From the NCBI GenBank assembly GCA_030159075.1, contig BROG01000127.1, positions 447,001 through 511,000 of the forward strand: a stretch of DNA of 64,000 nt. Reading direction: 5' to 3'. The notes beneath the pieces were generated by a model. It was not told the DNA's origin. It saw only the letters and a program-made list of their open reading frames with translations, and made no database searches. The DNA comes from Atrina japonica (lineage: Eukaryota; Mollusca; Bivalvia; Pterioida; Pinnidae). Made by a program: the position numbers and the translations under genes. Each line of letters opens with the position of its first letter. The first letter of the stretch is position 1. Shown here one piece after another: positions 40,901-47,979 of the stretch.

Positions 40901-43900
40901 ATTATATATGTGTTAGATGTTGCACATAACATTATAATTAATACTAACAGCTAAAGTATACATGTAGTTAGGTTTTAAACTACAGAGAAGTCTACAAAAA
41001 ATACACACAGGTGGATTATGTAGATATCCATGAGTAATGAAAATCACTGATTTTGACAGGTCGATGGTCATGTGGTGTACAGTGGATCAGGGGACAAAAC
41101 TGTGATGGAACATAATCTTGTGGTAAGTTATCCAGAAAAATGCAATACAGTGGAACCTGTCTTAAGAGACCACCCTTTCTGCCACTGGAATGTTGTCTTA
41201 CAAGACAGGTGGTCTCTCAAAAGAAGTTTTATTTAAAAGATTGTTGAACCATGTGATTTTGAGAATATGGTCTCCCAAGACGGACGGTCTTTTACGACAG
41301 TGGTCTCTCAAGACAAGCTTCACTGTACTAACAGGGAAAAATAAAGGATAATTCACAGTATACACATTTAATCTTTAGTATGACCACAGTTGTTTATTAA
41401 CTCATCAGACCCTGAAAACGATGGACTCTTCTGTAAATCAATGACTTGGACCAGTCCAAATGTGTCTTTAAGGGTAAATGGGTTGAATGCAACAATATAG
41501 AATGAAGACAATATTTACTGTGAGCGTGAAGTAAAATGCACATGTCAAAGTATCCAATACAAACTGAAGATTTGTTTAAGATTCATGATTTCCATGTTAA
41601 ATTCCACCACCAAATGGTTGTATGTAACCTGATTGAAATGCTATTTATAGATAGTACAGTGGTTCCTCACCTAAAGACCACCTCACTTAAAAGACCACCT
41701 CACAATTCACACCACAAGTTTTCTGTCAGTTTGGTGGTCTTAATAGCCAGGTTCCACTCTATCTATATTGTTCAATATTTACATTGTACTGTGGTTGTGA
41801 TGTCTACCAGACCAAGTGTTCATGATGCTTCAACTCATCAACCCCTATGGTCACATTTAGACTCACCCAGATCAATAAATAGTATGGTCTACTGTCATAA
41901 TTCAGGGGTGAGTAAGTTCATAATGCATGTAAAATTATTATAAAATTTTTATAATCATATATCTCTGAATTCTGACAGTGGACTTAACCATTTTTTCAAA
42001 TGGGCAGGTCCAAATGTGACTTCAGGGGTTGATGAGGTAATTACTTTCAGATCAATGCTTGATTTATCTTTCATAGATGGATTGTAATTGAACTTTAAAA
42101 AACACCAGTAATAACTTTTTGTTCATCTTTATTCAAAAGATAAAGAATAATCTTTATGCTACACCAATTTGTGTGTAGAATTAATCTTGATGGTCTTGGG
42201 TCATCTTATAATGTGTAACATTATTTAAACAGAGAGAGAGAAAGAGAGAGAGAGAGAGAGTATCTGAAGTATACCGGGTATTTTGAAAATATAAAGACAG
42301 AAACTCAACATTATACATTTATTATGACAAGATGAATTATGACTTGGTTTTTGCCTTTTTTTAGACAGGGGAACTTAACTGGACTTTCAGTCATGCCGTT
42401 GGTATAGTAACAGCTGTATGTATTTACAACAAGTATCTGTTGTGTGCCTCTTATGACAAATATATACGCTGCTACAGTAAGAAGGTAAGTGTAAAGTAGT
42501 TTTTATACATAATATCTCTTGAGCCCAAAACACTGCTATCACACAATGGCCAATGTTTTATTTTAAATTTGTATCTTATTCAGTTCTCAAGATAGATATA
42601 GATGTATGCTTTCTGCATAATAATTTTCAAAAAGAAAAATTGAATCTAGCCAGGATGAACTATCTTAAATTCATTTTATTTGGAATCTTTTCCTGGATTG
42701 GTTTAATAGCCAGGCAATTTGTTTTTCTCAGAGTCGGAAGTTACTGAAGTTGTACTATGGAGCTGGAATGGGCCTTATTACTAAAATGATTGTTTTCAAT
42801 AATATGGTAAGTGATTTGTTTTTATACGTTAAGTCATCGTAGCTGAAACTCAAGTTAGTTTCCTTGTTTGATATTGTATCATTGACATCATTTAGATCAA
42901 GAGATGTTCACATTTGGAACTTTGATTATCAATGGCATCATTTATCTGTCTACATTTCAATTCCTAAAACTTTTAAGAGAATTCAGAGGCTTTTTGTAGG
43001 GTAGTCTGCTGATGGTTTACTATTTATTTCATCTTACCGGTATTTTACCTGGAATGGGTCAGATTTGTGAATATATGGCAAAATGATCGTATAAAACAGG
43101 TGCCCTTGTTTCATGATACATGGTACCAGCAGTAAATATCTTTAAGAGTTTTATGACATTTTGTTTTACATTTGTCATCTTGACCTTATTTAAAGCTGAC
43201 AGGAGTACTTTTACAAAGTTTTCTTTTTTAACTCATCTAATCCAAAGTGTCATGTGAGCTATAGCTTCAAGGCCTGGCACCATAAAACTTAAGAATTATT
43301 TTAAGTAAAAATTTACTCAACATTGGCTAATCCTGAAATCTGATTGGTGAGAATTAGAAAATGATAAGACTTTTATAAGTGTCATTAAAAGTAATTGCTA
43401 TATCTGTGTTACTGTTGATTTCAGTTGATAACTGGTAACAGGAAGGGCCTAGTTGAGGCAGTACCACTTGATAACAATGAGAACTGTTCTTGTGAGGTAG
43501 GTAAATGGCGGCTGTAAATGATAAAAAGGAAAATATCTCAATGTAAAAATCCTGTGAACTGATCTTTAAGTTCTAAATACATGTACAGTAAAACCTGTAT
43601 ATAGGGGCCACCCAAGGGACCAGAAAATACTGGCCTTTATGTGCAGGTGACCCTTATACACAGGTTCAATTTAGGTGAAGTATGCAGTCAAGGGACTTGA
43701 ATAAACTGGCCTTTATAGACAGGTAATCCTTATACAGAGGTGACCGCTATAGCAGGTTTTACTGTACATGTGAATTGATATTAAAATATTCCTTTTGAAT
43801 TACAAATGACAATGTTAAATGCCTGTAAATATTTGGTCATAGATTCAGTTTCTGAACAAACATAATTGAACTTTTGTTTCAGTTTGAATGTTGCAATTTT

Positions 43901-44506
43901 ATATTTGGACTGAGAGAGCACCTGCTTAAACATGTGATCTATGATCATGTGACCACTACCACCAAAAAGTTCTACTGTCACTGGAAAGAATGCAGTGAAA
44001 CATTTTCTACAGAGAATGGTAAACAGGTGAGAATTGTTAGGCTTTACCTGTTTAGGTGAACTTCTGGGAGGTTAATATGTTTTGGAAAAAGATAACGAGA
44101 TTTTCAGCATGATTCAAAACGAGATTTTCAGCATGATTCAAAACAAGATTTTCAGCATGATTCACATATTCCTTAAAGTTCAACCATTATGTGTGATAGA
44201 TTTCATCATTTGAACTTTTTCAAAATTTCTAAAATTAAAGATGAGATAAAGATGCTGCATGGTAGGAATAATCTTAAAAGGCCCTACCTGTGTACTATTT
44301 CATTTCGGTGCATCTAAGTGTGAGACTTGGATCTTGTCATGCTGGGCATTCCTATATGTAATACTGAATTTTAATTAATTTTAATTTCTAGCTGGAAAGG
44401 TTTTCCTAGGAGATCATCAACTGTACTTTATCTGTAACAATATATTTTATTTTCATAGGAGGCCGAGGCACATATAAGGACACACATATGGGTGGAAGGA
44501 ACATGA
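7322..44506 (+). CDS. ZNF106: ZNF106 homolog, 18 coding exons (gene span)
   Basis: Joining 18 exons with GT-AG introns and consistent phases gives a 2188-residue protein (vertebrate ZNF106 is about 1880). Residues about 20-80 carry two C2H2-like fingers (CDICKISY...HIWSLMHH and CNLCFTSC...HLNQEKH). A long basic, Ser/Gln/Asn/Tyr-rich, probably disordered region follows. It has a charged helix near 556-600 and a block near 843 (LPRYNLQM) resembling a conserved ZNF106 segment. A coiled coil lies at about 1085-1150. WD40 blades span about 1835-2125, with motifs such as LIRMLEGHTKT and VVYSGSGDKTV, and two C2H2 fingers close the protein at 2126-2188. This domain order is diagnostic of ZNF106, a nuclear-speckle RNA-associated protein in mammals whose loss causes motor neuropathy in mice. 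ATG 7322 was chosen because it opens the first finger; an untranslated upstream exon is likely. The function in this organism is inferred from homology. Confidence 0.93.
7525..7740. repeat. Degenerate MITE, GTCCAGGTATACAGTA family (copy 1)
   Basis: Shares the order GAGAGGGCA, AAATAATTGAAGCA, CATCCATGA and AAGATGGGGT with the better-preserved copy at 36535-36737. It ends in CAGGAATACAGTA. Confidence 0.55.
7859..9298. repeat. 1.4-kb segment bounded by ~66-bp direct repeats
   Basis: The stretch at 7859-7925 (CCTAGAAAAGGCAGA... ATTCAAGATGGCCG...) recurs at about 9233-9298 with few differences. The sequence between is AT-rich, non-coding and not recognised. Confidence 0.55.
10402..10460 (+). CDS. 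ZNF106: ZNF106 homolog coding exon 2
   Basis: 59 nt after a TTTTTTGCAG acceptor, encoding ELRDHIWSLMHHIKIEQKK. It supplies the two histidines of finger 1 and ends at donor GTGAGT. Confidence 0.9.
10681..10810 (+). repeat. Dispersed repeat, GGATGGAGTCTTGTGAACCC family
   Basis: Matches the minus strand at about 32098-32235, sharing GGAGTCTTGTGAACC, TTGACCTGGA and the tract around AAAATTAC. A truncated end recurs at about 22103-22145. Confidence 0.6.
10888..11273. repeat. (CA)n microsatellite with CACCAACA interruptions
   Basis: Pure AC dinucleotides to about 10968, then compound CA/CCAA repeats to about 11273. Reading frames inside are all His-Thr or Cys-Val artefacts. Confidence 0.95.
11601..11760. 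mobile_element. Putative MITE with GACCTATCGCC ends
   Basis: TTGACCTATCGCCGAATG at the left and its near-complement CATTTGGCGATAGGTCGA at the right bound about 160 bp. Target duplication unclear. Confidence 0.5.
12914..13081 (+). CDS. ZNF106: ZNF106 homolog coding exon 3
   Basis: 168 nt encoding finger 2 (CNLCFTSCPNIIEYGKHLNQ, then EKHKK) and a basic stretch EENRRQKGEEDLL. Acceptor TTTTTCAG; donor GTAAGT at 13082. Confidence 0.9.
13467..15547. mobile_element. 2.1-kb non-autonomous DNA transposon, CAGGGCT ends, 5-bp duplication
   Basis: The left end CAGGGCTAGTCCTGGC and the right end, read in reverse complement CAGGGCTTGTGCTGCC, match at 13 of 16 positions. TAATG lies on both flanks (13462-13466 and 15548-15552). 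Both subterminal regions are rich in TTCGCCAATT-like words. No transposase is seen. It contains a nested TTAA MITE (14499-14589). Its right end lies 26 bp before exon 4 of the ZNF106 homolog. Confidence 0.55.
14499..14589. mobile_element. TTAA MITE, short form (copy 1)
   Basis: TTAA at both ends. Termini CTCATCAACCCCTGAA and GGGTTGAATGAG; the interior carries GTGGACTC and AGTCCAAATGTGTC. Confidence 0.75.
15574..18464 (+). CDS. ZNF106: ZNF106 homolog coding exon 4 (giant exon)
   Basis: 2891 nt, 963 full codons. It starts with an Asn/Gln/Tyr/Arg-rich prion-like stretch, then has an acidic/basic low-complexity region and a charged helix (ELREKREAAKAEREN). Ser/Lys repeats follow (ERKISSHSDKS, ERQLSSQLAKS, ERQQSNSSDKG), and then the conserved block around LPRYNLQMSGLYDELEQVD. 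Near its end is VVIKQEKFD, a possible SUMO site. Donor GTAAGT at 18465. Confidence 0.93.
19206..19399 (+). CDS. ZNF106: ZNF106 homolog coding exon 5 (coiled coil)
   Basis: 194 nt encoding EETIRNDMKHVDKQIGYLEK and onward, a heptad-like helix that aligns with the coiled coil of vertebrate ZNF106. Acceptor TTTCAACAG; donor GTATGT at 19400. A decayed copy of its 3' half lies about 330 bp downstream. Confidence 0.9.
19418..19632. mobile_element. TTAA MITE, long form (copy 2)
   Basis: TTAA at both ends. It starts CTCATCAACCC and ends GGGTTGATGAG, with the interior words GGTATGGTCTACTGTCAT and GGTCCAAATGTGACTTC. The left end lies only 19 bp beyond exon 5. Confidence 0.8.
19651..19730 (+). pseudogene. 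Fossil duplicate of the 3' half of exon 5
   Basis: Very similar to exon 5 from about 19321 to its donor: CAGATAGGCTACTTAGAG, AAAGTTATA and GTACATCT are all retained, and it ends with a donor-like AAAG/GTAGGTAAACCTG matching AAAG/GTATGTAAACCTG. The parental frame hits TAA after KVI. The acceptor half is missing. Confidence 0.8.
20299..20350 (+). CDS. ZNF106: ZNF106 homolog coding exon 6
   Basis: 52 nt encoding FQQEEEDLRKQRLKILQ, the end of the coiled coil. A second in-frame acceptor 9 nt downstream (CAACAG) could drop three residues. Donor GTAATG. Confidence 0.85.
20474..22102. repeat. 23-bp satellite in intron 6, about 70 copies
   Basis: The unit is close to CCATCTACATACAGCACAAT plus CCA (23 bp), with recurrent ATACAG, ATATAG and TGTACAG variants arranged in a loose higher-order pattern. 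Reading frames through it (STIYIQHNPP-type) are a by-product of the repeat. Confidence 0.95.
23871..25585 (+). CDS. ZNF106: ZNF106 homolog coding exon 7
   Basis: 1715 nt encoding a Ser/Thr/Lys-rich, probably disordered region. It ends with a basic stretch (RKKLKTKKERDR) followed by an acidic serine cluster (IIDSSSEG). Acceptor CTGATTTCAG; donor GTGAGA at 25586. Confidence 0.92.
26652..27045. repeat. 72-bp tandem repeat, about 5 copies
   Basis: Units contain AGTCATGAGTATGACAGTAA and TATGAAAGTCATAACTATAA. Each unit is rich in GTCAT/ATGAC pairs and is partly self-complementary. Confidence 0.9.
27235..27475. repeat. Tandem GTCAT/TGTACA repeats
   Basis: A block with TACAAGTATTTCAGTGATCT and GTCATTTTATTGTACACTTG occurs twice, following on from the 72-bp array. 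Confidence 0.75.
27623..27795. repeat. Degenerate MITE, CCTGGACATTTTCGTCCC family (copy 2)
   Basis: The words CACCTGGAATATTTCGCCCC, TTTTATGACAGAAAACCTAT and AATTCACCCTAAATCAC match the copies at 35160 and, reversed, 36535. Confidence 0.55.
27870..28648 (+). repeat. ~23-bp satellite of 3'-splice-site mimics before exon 8
   Basis: The core unit is CATATTTCAGTCAGTTAATG plus TGT (23 bp); the left part is irregular and the part from about 28190 is regular. About twenty units keep an intact TTTCAG. The last copy is the genuine acceptor of exon 8. The copy near 28092-28110 (TTACATTTCAATCTGTAAAT) differs from the genuine junction only by AG to AA over this stretch. Confidence 0.9.
28649..28887 (+). 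CDS. ZNF106: ZNF106 homolog coding exon 8
   Basis: 239 nt beginning SVNDIPAAVEAEGFDPDEAA. Its acceptor TTACATTTCAG sits at the end of a long satellite of acceptor-like units, and another 50-bp tandem array begins about 70 nt after its donor (GTAAGT at 28888). Confidence 0.92.
28957..29455. repeat. 50-bp tandem repeat after exon 8, about 10 copies
   Basis: The unit begins CTTGAGAATCCTATGGCAGC and continues AGGTGATCAAACTTCCCCTT. It starts about 70 bp past the exon 8 donor. Confidence 0.95.
30191..30383 (+). CDS. ZNF106: ZNF106 homolog coding exon 9 (WD40 start)
   Basis: 193 nt encoding a basic helix and the first blade (VTGLQVVDESLYVSYQGRVI). Acceptor TGTTTCAG; donor AAGGTACTC is weak but in phase 0. 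Confidence 0.88.
30956..31237 (+). mobile_element. tRNA-derived SINE with 12-bp target duplication
   Basis: The 5' head is tRNA-like, with an A-box-like TGGCTCAGTCGG and a B-box-like AGTTCGAGTCCC. The body contains TGTCGGCACGTTAAAGAACC, and the 3' end carries TTGAGTGGGACGTTAAAC plus an AATAAAC/CAAA-rich tail. ACAAGAAAATAC flanks it exactly on both sides (30944-30955 and 31238-31249). This tail is common in molluscan SINEs. Inserted in intron 9 of the ZNF106 homolog. Confidence 0.9.
31741..32105. repeat. Long inverted repeat in intron 9
   Basis: The arms are about 31741-31859 and 31985-32105. The inner 53 nt (31806-31858 against 31986-32038) match with a single mismatch. About 125 nt separate the arms. 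Confidence 0.85.
32098..32235 (-). repeat. Dispersed repeat, GGAGTCTTGTGAACC family, reverse copy
   Basis: Reverse complement matches 10681-10810 over most of its length. Confidence 0.6.
32379..32466. mobile_element. TTAA MITE, short form (copy 3)
   Basis: TTAA at both ends, left end CTCATCAACACCTGAA; the interior AGTCCAAATGTGTCTTT is shared with the other copies. The right terminus is degraded. It lies 48 bp before exon 10. Confidence 0.65.
32515..32646 (+). CDS. ZNF106: ZNF106 homolog coding exon 10
   Basis: 132 nt encoding TGKLENQYNSKVYSLSCLHI and the blade strand ILYGGGTSHRLVSFDCS. Acceptor CATTGCAG; donor GTAAGT at 32647. Confidence 0.9.
32706..32890. mobile_element. Degenerate TA MITE, AACCTG...CACTGTA family
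   Basis: The right end TTTCACTGTA and internal GACCACC words match the family seen at 41148 and 43586; the left end is degraded. Confidence 0.5.
33640..33823. mobile_element. Degenerate TA MITE, same family
   Basis: Left AGTGGAACCTTGCTTTTTAG, right GGCAGTGTTTCACTGTA, with GACCACCTGAC inside. Confidence 0.55.
33912..34028 (+). CDS. ZNF106: ZNF106 homolog coding exon 11
   Basis: 117 nt encoding a blade with GKIQCLHENWGKLYIGTDCG, similar to the vertebrate LCLHSRW segment. Acceptor CTTTGTAG; donor GTCAGT at 34029. Confidence 0.9.
34465..34645 (+). repeat. ~60-bp tandem triplication spanning the exon 12 acceptor
   Basis: Three copies of GACCATTTTCATTTCAG plus adjoining sequence end at 34523 (AG intact), 34585 (AG changed to TG) and 34645 (the genuine site). 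Each is followed by a TAGGACAAGATT- or TATGACAAGATT-like start. Confidence 0.9.
34646..34834 (+). CDS. ZNF106: ZNF106 homolog coding exon 12
   Basis: 189 nt encoding VSCITSGSEGMRKIIIIAAY and LLIRMLEGHTKTSFSLQ, a near-canonical blade. The acceptor TTTTCATTTCAG is the third copy of a tandem triplication. Donor GTACAT at 34835. Confidence 0.92.
35160..35274. repeat. Degenerate MITE, CCTGGACATTTTCGTCCC family (copy 3)
   Basis: Has TTTTACGACAGAAAACATAT and CCCTAAATCACTATGG, and ends GTCAGGTATACAGTA. Confidence 0.55.
35335..36486. repeat. 45-bp tandem repeat in intron 12, about 25 copies
   Basis: The unit is close to CTTCATGATATAGGCACTTT then TACAGTCTTTACATCACTTA and AAAGA. Internal deletions disturb it near 36240-36370. 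Confidence 0.95.
36535..36737. mobile_element. MITE, CCTGGACATTTTCGTCCC family (best copy)
   Basis: The left end ATACCTGGACATTTTTGCTC is complementary to the right end, which contains CAGGGACGAAAATGTCCAGG and ends TATA. Confidence 0.7.
37133..37381. mobile_element. 249-bp DNA element, CAGGG-type ends, 5-bp duplication
   Basis: CAGGATTTTTT at the left and AAAAAGCCCTG at the right, with TATAA on both flanks (37128-37132 and 37382-37386). The interior is rich in ATTCCCAAT-like words. Confidence 0.6.
37765..38000. repeat. ~110-bp tandem duplication
   Basis: TCCTGCTATTACAAAAGTTA followed by GTTTAAGTCCAAATGTA occurs twice, each time with ATTATCAATGTTCAGAGAG and a CCTCAGTAGGC word. Confidence 0.8.
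38250..38402. mobile_element. Inverted-repeat MITE, ATCGATTGTGA arms
   Basis: Left AGCAGGTATCGATTGTGATG and right ACGTCACAATCGATACCTGG are near-complementary, and the outer GAGTTACC / GGAGATAACTC extend the arms. Confidence 0.65.
38570..39545. repeat. ~150-bp tandem repeat, about 6 copies
   Basis: Each unit has a form of GCCATCTTGGATTTTGACC, then GGAAGTTTGTTA, an AACTGAAGG-like word, and GAGGTCTAGTTGTGCATATT. Spacing is about 143-196 bp because of indels. Confidence 0.9.
40071..40318 (+). mobile_element. tRNA-derived SINE, second family
   Basis: Head GCAGCCAAGTGGTTAGAGCA (A-box-like) with a B-box-like GGTTGGAGCCTC; the body has CCAGTGGGCTGTTCCCTGG and the 3' end is TTGAGTGTGGCGTAAAACAC. Flanks AAATTGAAATTGG and AAATTAAATTGG form an imperfect duplication. 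Confidence 0.8.
40498..40583. repeat. Dispersed repeat, also at 25821-25905
   Basis: TTCTTTATTTTCAGATCA... ATGCCATGACATTCACAAATCATC resembles the sequence at 25821-25905. Confidence 0.55.
41060..41122 (+). CDS. ZNF106: ZNF106 homolog coding exon 13
   Basis: 63 nt encoding VDGHVVYSGSGDKTVMEHNL and one more Val, a WD strand pair after a 6.2-kb intron. Acceptor TTTTGACAG; donor GTAAGT. Confidence 0.92.
41148..41325. mobile_element. TA MITE, CAGTGGAACCTG ends
   Basis: 178 bp beginning CAGTGGAACCTGTCTTAAGA and ending TCTCAAGACAAGCTTCACTG, with TA on both flanks. Confidence 0.75.
41397..41486. mobile_element. TTAA MITE, short form (copy 4)
   Basis: Left TTAACTCATCAGACCCTG; right end GGGTTGA. Interior matches the short family. 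Confidence 0.7.
41657..41759. mobile_element. TA MITE, short degenerate copy
   Basis: Begins CAGTGGTTCCTCACCTAAAG after TA and ends near CAGGTTCCACTC. Confidence 0.55.
41830..42040. mobile_element. TTAA MITE, long form (copy 5)
   Basis: CAACTCATCAACCCCTATGG at the left, CAGGGGTTGATGAGGTAA at the right. The interior closely matches 19418-19632; the flanking TTAA is partly mutated. Confidence 0.75.
42365..42484 (+). CDS. ZNF106: ZNF106 homolog coding exon 14
   Basis: 120 nt encoding TGELNWTFSHAVGIVTAVCI and LLCASYDKYIRCYSKK. Acceptor TTTTTTAG; donor GTAAGT. Confidence 0.92.
42732..42806 (+). CDS. ZNF106: ZNF106 homolog coding exon 15
   Basis: 75 nt encoding SRKLLKLYYGAGMGLITKMI and VFNNM. 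Acceptor TTTTTCTCAG; donor GTAAGT. Confidence 0.9.
43425..43496 (+). CDS. ZNF106: ZNF106 homolog coding exon 16
   Basis: 72 nt encoding LITGNRKGLVEAVPLDNNEN and CSCE, the closing blade. Acceptor GATTTCAG; donor GTAGGT. Confidence 0.9.
43586..43764. mobile_element. TA MITE, CAGTAAAACCTG ends
   Basis: CAGTAAAACCTGTATATAGG and its near-complement CTATAGCAGGTTTTACTG bound 179 bp, with TA outside on both sides. Confidence 0.75.
43883..44026 (+). CDS. ZNF106: ZNF106 homolog coding exon 17 (C-terminal fingers)
   Basis: 144 nt encoding the first C-terminal finger (CCNFIFGLREHLLKHVIYDH) and the cysteines of the second (CHWKECSETF). Acceptor TTTGTTTCAG; donor GTGAGA. Confidence 0.93.
44459..44506 (+). 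CDS. ZNF106: ZNF106 homolog terminal exon 18
   Basis: 48 nt encoding EAEAHIRTHIWVEGT and stop TGA (44504-44506). HIRTH completes the last C2H2 finger. Confidence 0.9.
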   Translation, partial: EAEAHIRTHIWVEGT

Positions 44507-45530
44507 AAATAATCAGTTCATCATGTCTTCTGAGTCAGCATATCAGTATGATGAATCAACATGTCGTTCTCATGAATCATCATGTCAATCCTATGAATCA
44601 TCATGTCGGTCTTATGCTGGGATGATATGTGGATAGCCGAGAAAACAAAATAATCAGCATACCATACTCAAATGCTGGAACAATGTGTGGATAGAAGAAT
44701 CATAGACACAAAATCAGCACATCAAAGACTTACGCGGGGGGTGATATATGGATAAATGTGGCAATCTATGGATAAATATGGCGATATGTGAATAGATGTG
44801 GTGATATATAGATGTTGCAATATTTGGACAGATGTGGTGATGTGGATAAATATGGCAATGTGTGGATAGATGTGGTGATATATGGATAAATGTAGTGATG
44901 TGTGGATAGATGTGGTGATATGTGGATAAATATGGTGATAATGTGGGTAGATGTGGTGATATGTGGATAAATATGGTGATAATGTGGGTAGATGTTGTAC
45001 ATGAAACAGATAGTTTGCACATCAAAGACACATACTAGGGATGATAAATGGATGGTAGAAACAATGACAATCGGTACATATAAATAAATCTGTCTTCTGC
45101 TGGGGTGATGTAGTGACACATTTATATGCTGTGCACAATTTCCTTGCCACTGTACATTTCTGTGTGCCATTATTACACATTATCTGTTTTTGTGTTCATA
45201 TTATAAATGTTTGATACCAGAGTTAGCAACTCAATACATTTCTGTGATTATACTTACCATACTCAAAATTAATGATTTTATACTGTCACCCAATGTAGTG
45301 GCACAACTGTTGTAAGTCAAGTCTATGTAGGCCTATGTGAAATATATTTTTTTCATTAAGTCTAAAAATGGCATTTTTTGTCAGAGACTTTTTGGCTAGA
45401 GATGAAATAGGGTTGACACAGAAAGTTACATTAAGTAAGATGTCTGATAGGAAAGTGATTTAAAAATGGTTGATAGCCTTTGGTGAACAAAAGATATATC
45501 ATATCAAAGTTGTTTAATTTGTGAGACATT
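44507..45530 (+). other. 3' flank / probable 3' UTR of the ZNF106 homolog
   Basis: After the stop come short ATGAATCATCATGTC repeats and an irregular GTGGATAAATATGGTGATAT-type array (about 44745-45000). An AATAAA word at about 45084 could serve as a polyadenylation signal; the true end is not determined. Confidence 0.45.
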
Positions 45531-45639
45531 TTACATTGAAATGTCCATCTTTTTTATCATTAGTCCCCCTAGCTTTTTTTCCCACCCCTTTATATTTACA
45601 ACAAAACAATATATAATCCTGGTGAAAACCAAAGGGTGT

Positions 45640-45642
<3 letters not shown>

Positions 45643-45696
<54 letters not shown>
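45643..45696. repeat. (TA)n microsatellite
   Basis: About 27 TA units. Confidence 0.95.
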
Positions 45697-45699
<3 letters not shown>

Positions 45700-46592
45700 A
45701 TGCATCTGTCTAGCTGTATTTGTGCACCATTCATTTAATAATTTTGCACAGACAATCTAATGAGCACTAGCATAAAATTTACAGAGTAAATACAGGCATT
45801 AAAAAATTATTTTGATTCTTCTAGACTTTACCATGATTTGGACAACATTTTGCTCAATATCTGAGGGTAAGGTTTTGGTTAATGTTGAGTTATGGATATG
45901 TAATGATTCATCAGTACTCTCAGAATGCTAGTTTTTAAATGAAAATATATTCTAAGTAACATAAACCAGCACCATGCAAATACTATTTAAAAAACACAAG
46001 ATTCCATTACTAGGCTGAAGATTCAAGTACTATATGGACAGACACCACCGAATATTTTCCCATAGACTTACATACTTAAATAAATCACTCACTAATTCAT
46101 TTATGAAATATTTAAAAAATGAACTATTTTCTGCGAAAGTTCAAACCTCTTTTACTCACTAATTTCACTTTTTTTCAAAATTTACAGTTAAGGCAACAAG
46201 CAGTGTTCTGTGCTAAATGAAATAATTCCCACAATTAGCACCTATAACATCCAATCTTGCCTTAAATATGTTTAAAAACTCCTACAATTACCTGTTAATT
46301 ACATCAGCAACATCCCACTGTTTAATTTGAGATATATACTGGTAGCTTACCAATCAGATCGAAAAAAATTGGCGGCACCCACGATGTAAACATTGCTGGT
46401 GTTTTTTTTTTCCATATAGATTTTGCTTTATTTATATTAAATTACATTTCAGAATGACACCATGTCTACATGTCACAAATATTCTGTCCGTTGTCAGTGT
46501 TAGGTTCAGGACTTTTTCATTAAATTTTTCCTTAGTCAGGTCCTCTAACATCTGGATCCAATCACAATATCTATATAGAAAATGTAGCTGGC

Positions 46593-46816
46593 TTTGAGGG
46601 TTACCTTAGACAAAGACCATGTAGCTGGCGTTGAGGGGGTTACCTTAGACAAAGACCATGTAGCTGGCGTTGAGGGGGTTACCTTAGACAAAGACCATGT
46701 AGCTGGCGTTGAGGGGGTTACCTTAGACAAAGACCATGTAGCTGGCGTTGAGGGGGTTACCTTAGACAAAGACCATGTAGCTGGCGTTGAGGGGGTTACC
46801 TTAGACAAAGACCATG
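46593..46816. repeat. 39-bp minisatellite, about 5.5 copies
   Basis: Nearly identical units of GTTACCTTAGACAAAGACCA and TGTAGCTGGCGTTGAGGGG. The period is a multiple of three, so it keeps several frames open. High unit identity indicates recent expansion. Confidence 0.95.
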
Positions 46817-47236
46817 GAACAGATATTACAGACAATTGAAACAGAAAAAGTGTGGAAAGAAAGAAAATGACAGACATTCATTGATTCAGTGGTCCTTGGA
46901 CGCACACAGCTGTAATTTAACAAGGCCCAAAAGTAAAATATGCGTGGTAGGTCTAGAATCTTAGACTTAAAAATTTCAGCTTCTGTTATTTATTCAGTAT
47001 TTTAGATGTCTGTGGTGTTCCTAAAAACCTAATTATGTATGTTGTACCTTTAGCATCACAGATACACATATCAATATATGGTTTGTTATGTTAGAAATAC
47101 AATATCACTCTGTTTTGGAATAATGATAAAATCCGTGATAATAATGAGGAATTGCGAAGTGACTGCTTTGACTTCAGAAAGCACACGTATGTTGAATAGT
47201 TAGTTTCACTTTTTATAGTATACATTATGTACTGGA

Positions 47237-47395
47237 ATTCAAATATCAACATTCAACGCATAGCCAAAATCCAAATATCAACATTCAACGCATAGCCAAA
47301 ATCCAAATATCAACATTCAGTGCATAGCCAAAAACCAAATATCAATATTCAACGCATAGCCAAAATCCAAATATCAACATTCAGTGCATAGCCAA
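47237..47395. repeat. 32-bp minisatellite, about 5 copies
   Basis: Units of CCAAATATCAACATTCAACG followed by CATAGCCAAAAT. Confidence 0.9.
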
Positions 47396-47659
47396 ACTTG
47401 ATTTAACTCACACAAATAAATTCAGGGATTAGAAGTTCCAGTATTATTTGGAGCGGAATTCTAGAAATATACAAGTGTAGAATAAGCTAGATTTACAGTT
47501 ATCAATATTAGTATGGCATTGTGTTTCTAGTAAATTTACCTCAGAGCCAAGAATGCAAGCAATTATAACTTTGAAGACAAGTCGTATTTATATTCATATC
47601 CAACCTGTACCCAATGGTTTGTATGCAAGTATTAAAAGTCTTGTTAGTTGACTGTCTTT

Positions 47660-47663
<4 letters not shown>

Positions 47664-47726
<63 letters not shown>
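47664..47726. repeat. (TA)n microsatellite
   Basis: About 31 TA units. Confidence 0.95.
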
Positions 47727-47728
<2 letters not shown>

Positions 47729-47979
47729 AATAACAATATATCATAGAACTTGGATAAAAATTATTTTGACCTAGGTCTTTCAGTAGAAGATTATTATCAA
47801 TCATATTCTAGATTAGAAATTTATCTAGAGTTTTTCATAAAAACAAATGATGCTATCTCAACTTTTCCTTTGACATTAAGTCAGGTGATCTGTGACACTC
47901 CTAAACTGCTTGCATCTTCTAAACAACATAACTAATCACAATATCCATCAATATAATAACAAAAAATGTACAGGTAATA

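Noticed and set aside
44714..45170. His/Ile/Tyr-rich minus-strand frames
   Set aside because: Translations of the irregular GTGGATAAATATGG repeat downstream of the ZNF106 stop.
46545..46877. Apparent repeat proteins on both strands
   Set aside because: Both are translations of the 39-bp minisatellite, with no coding context.
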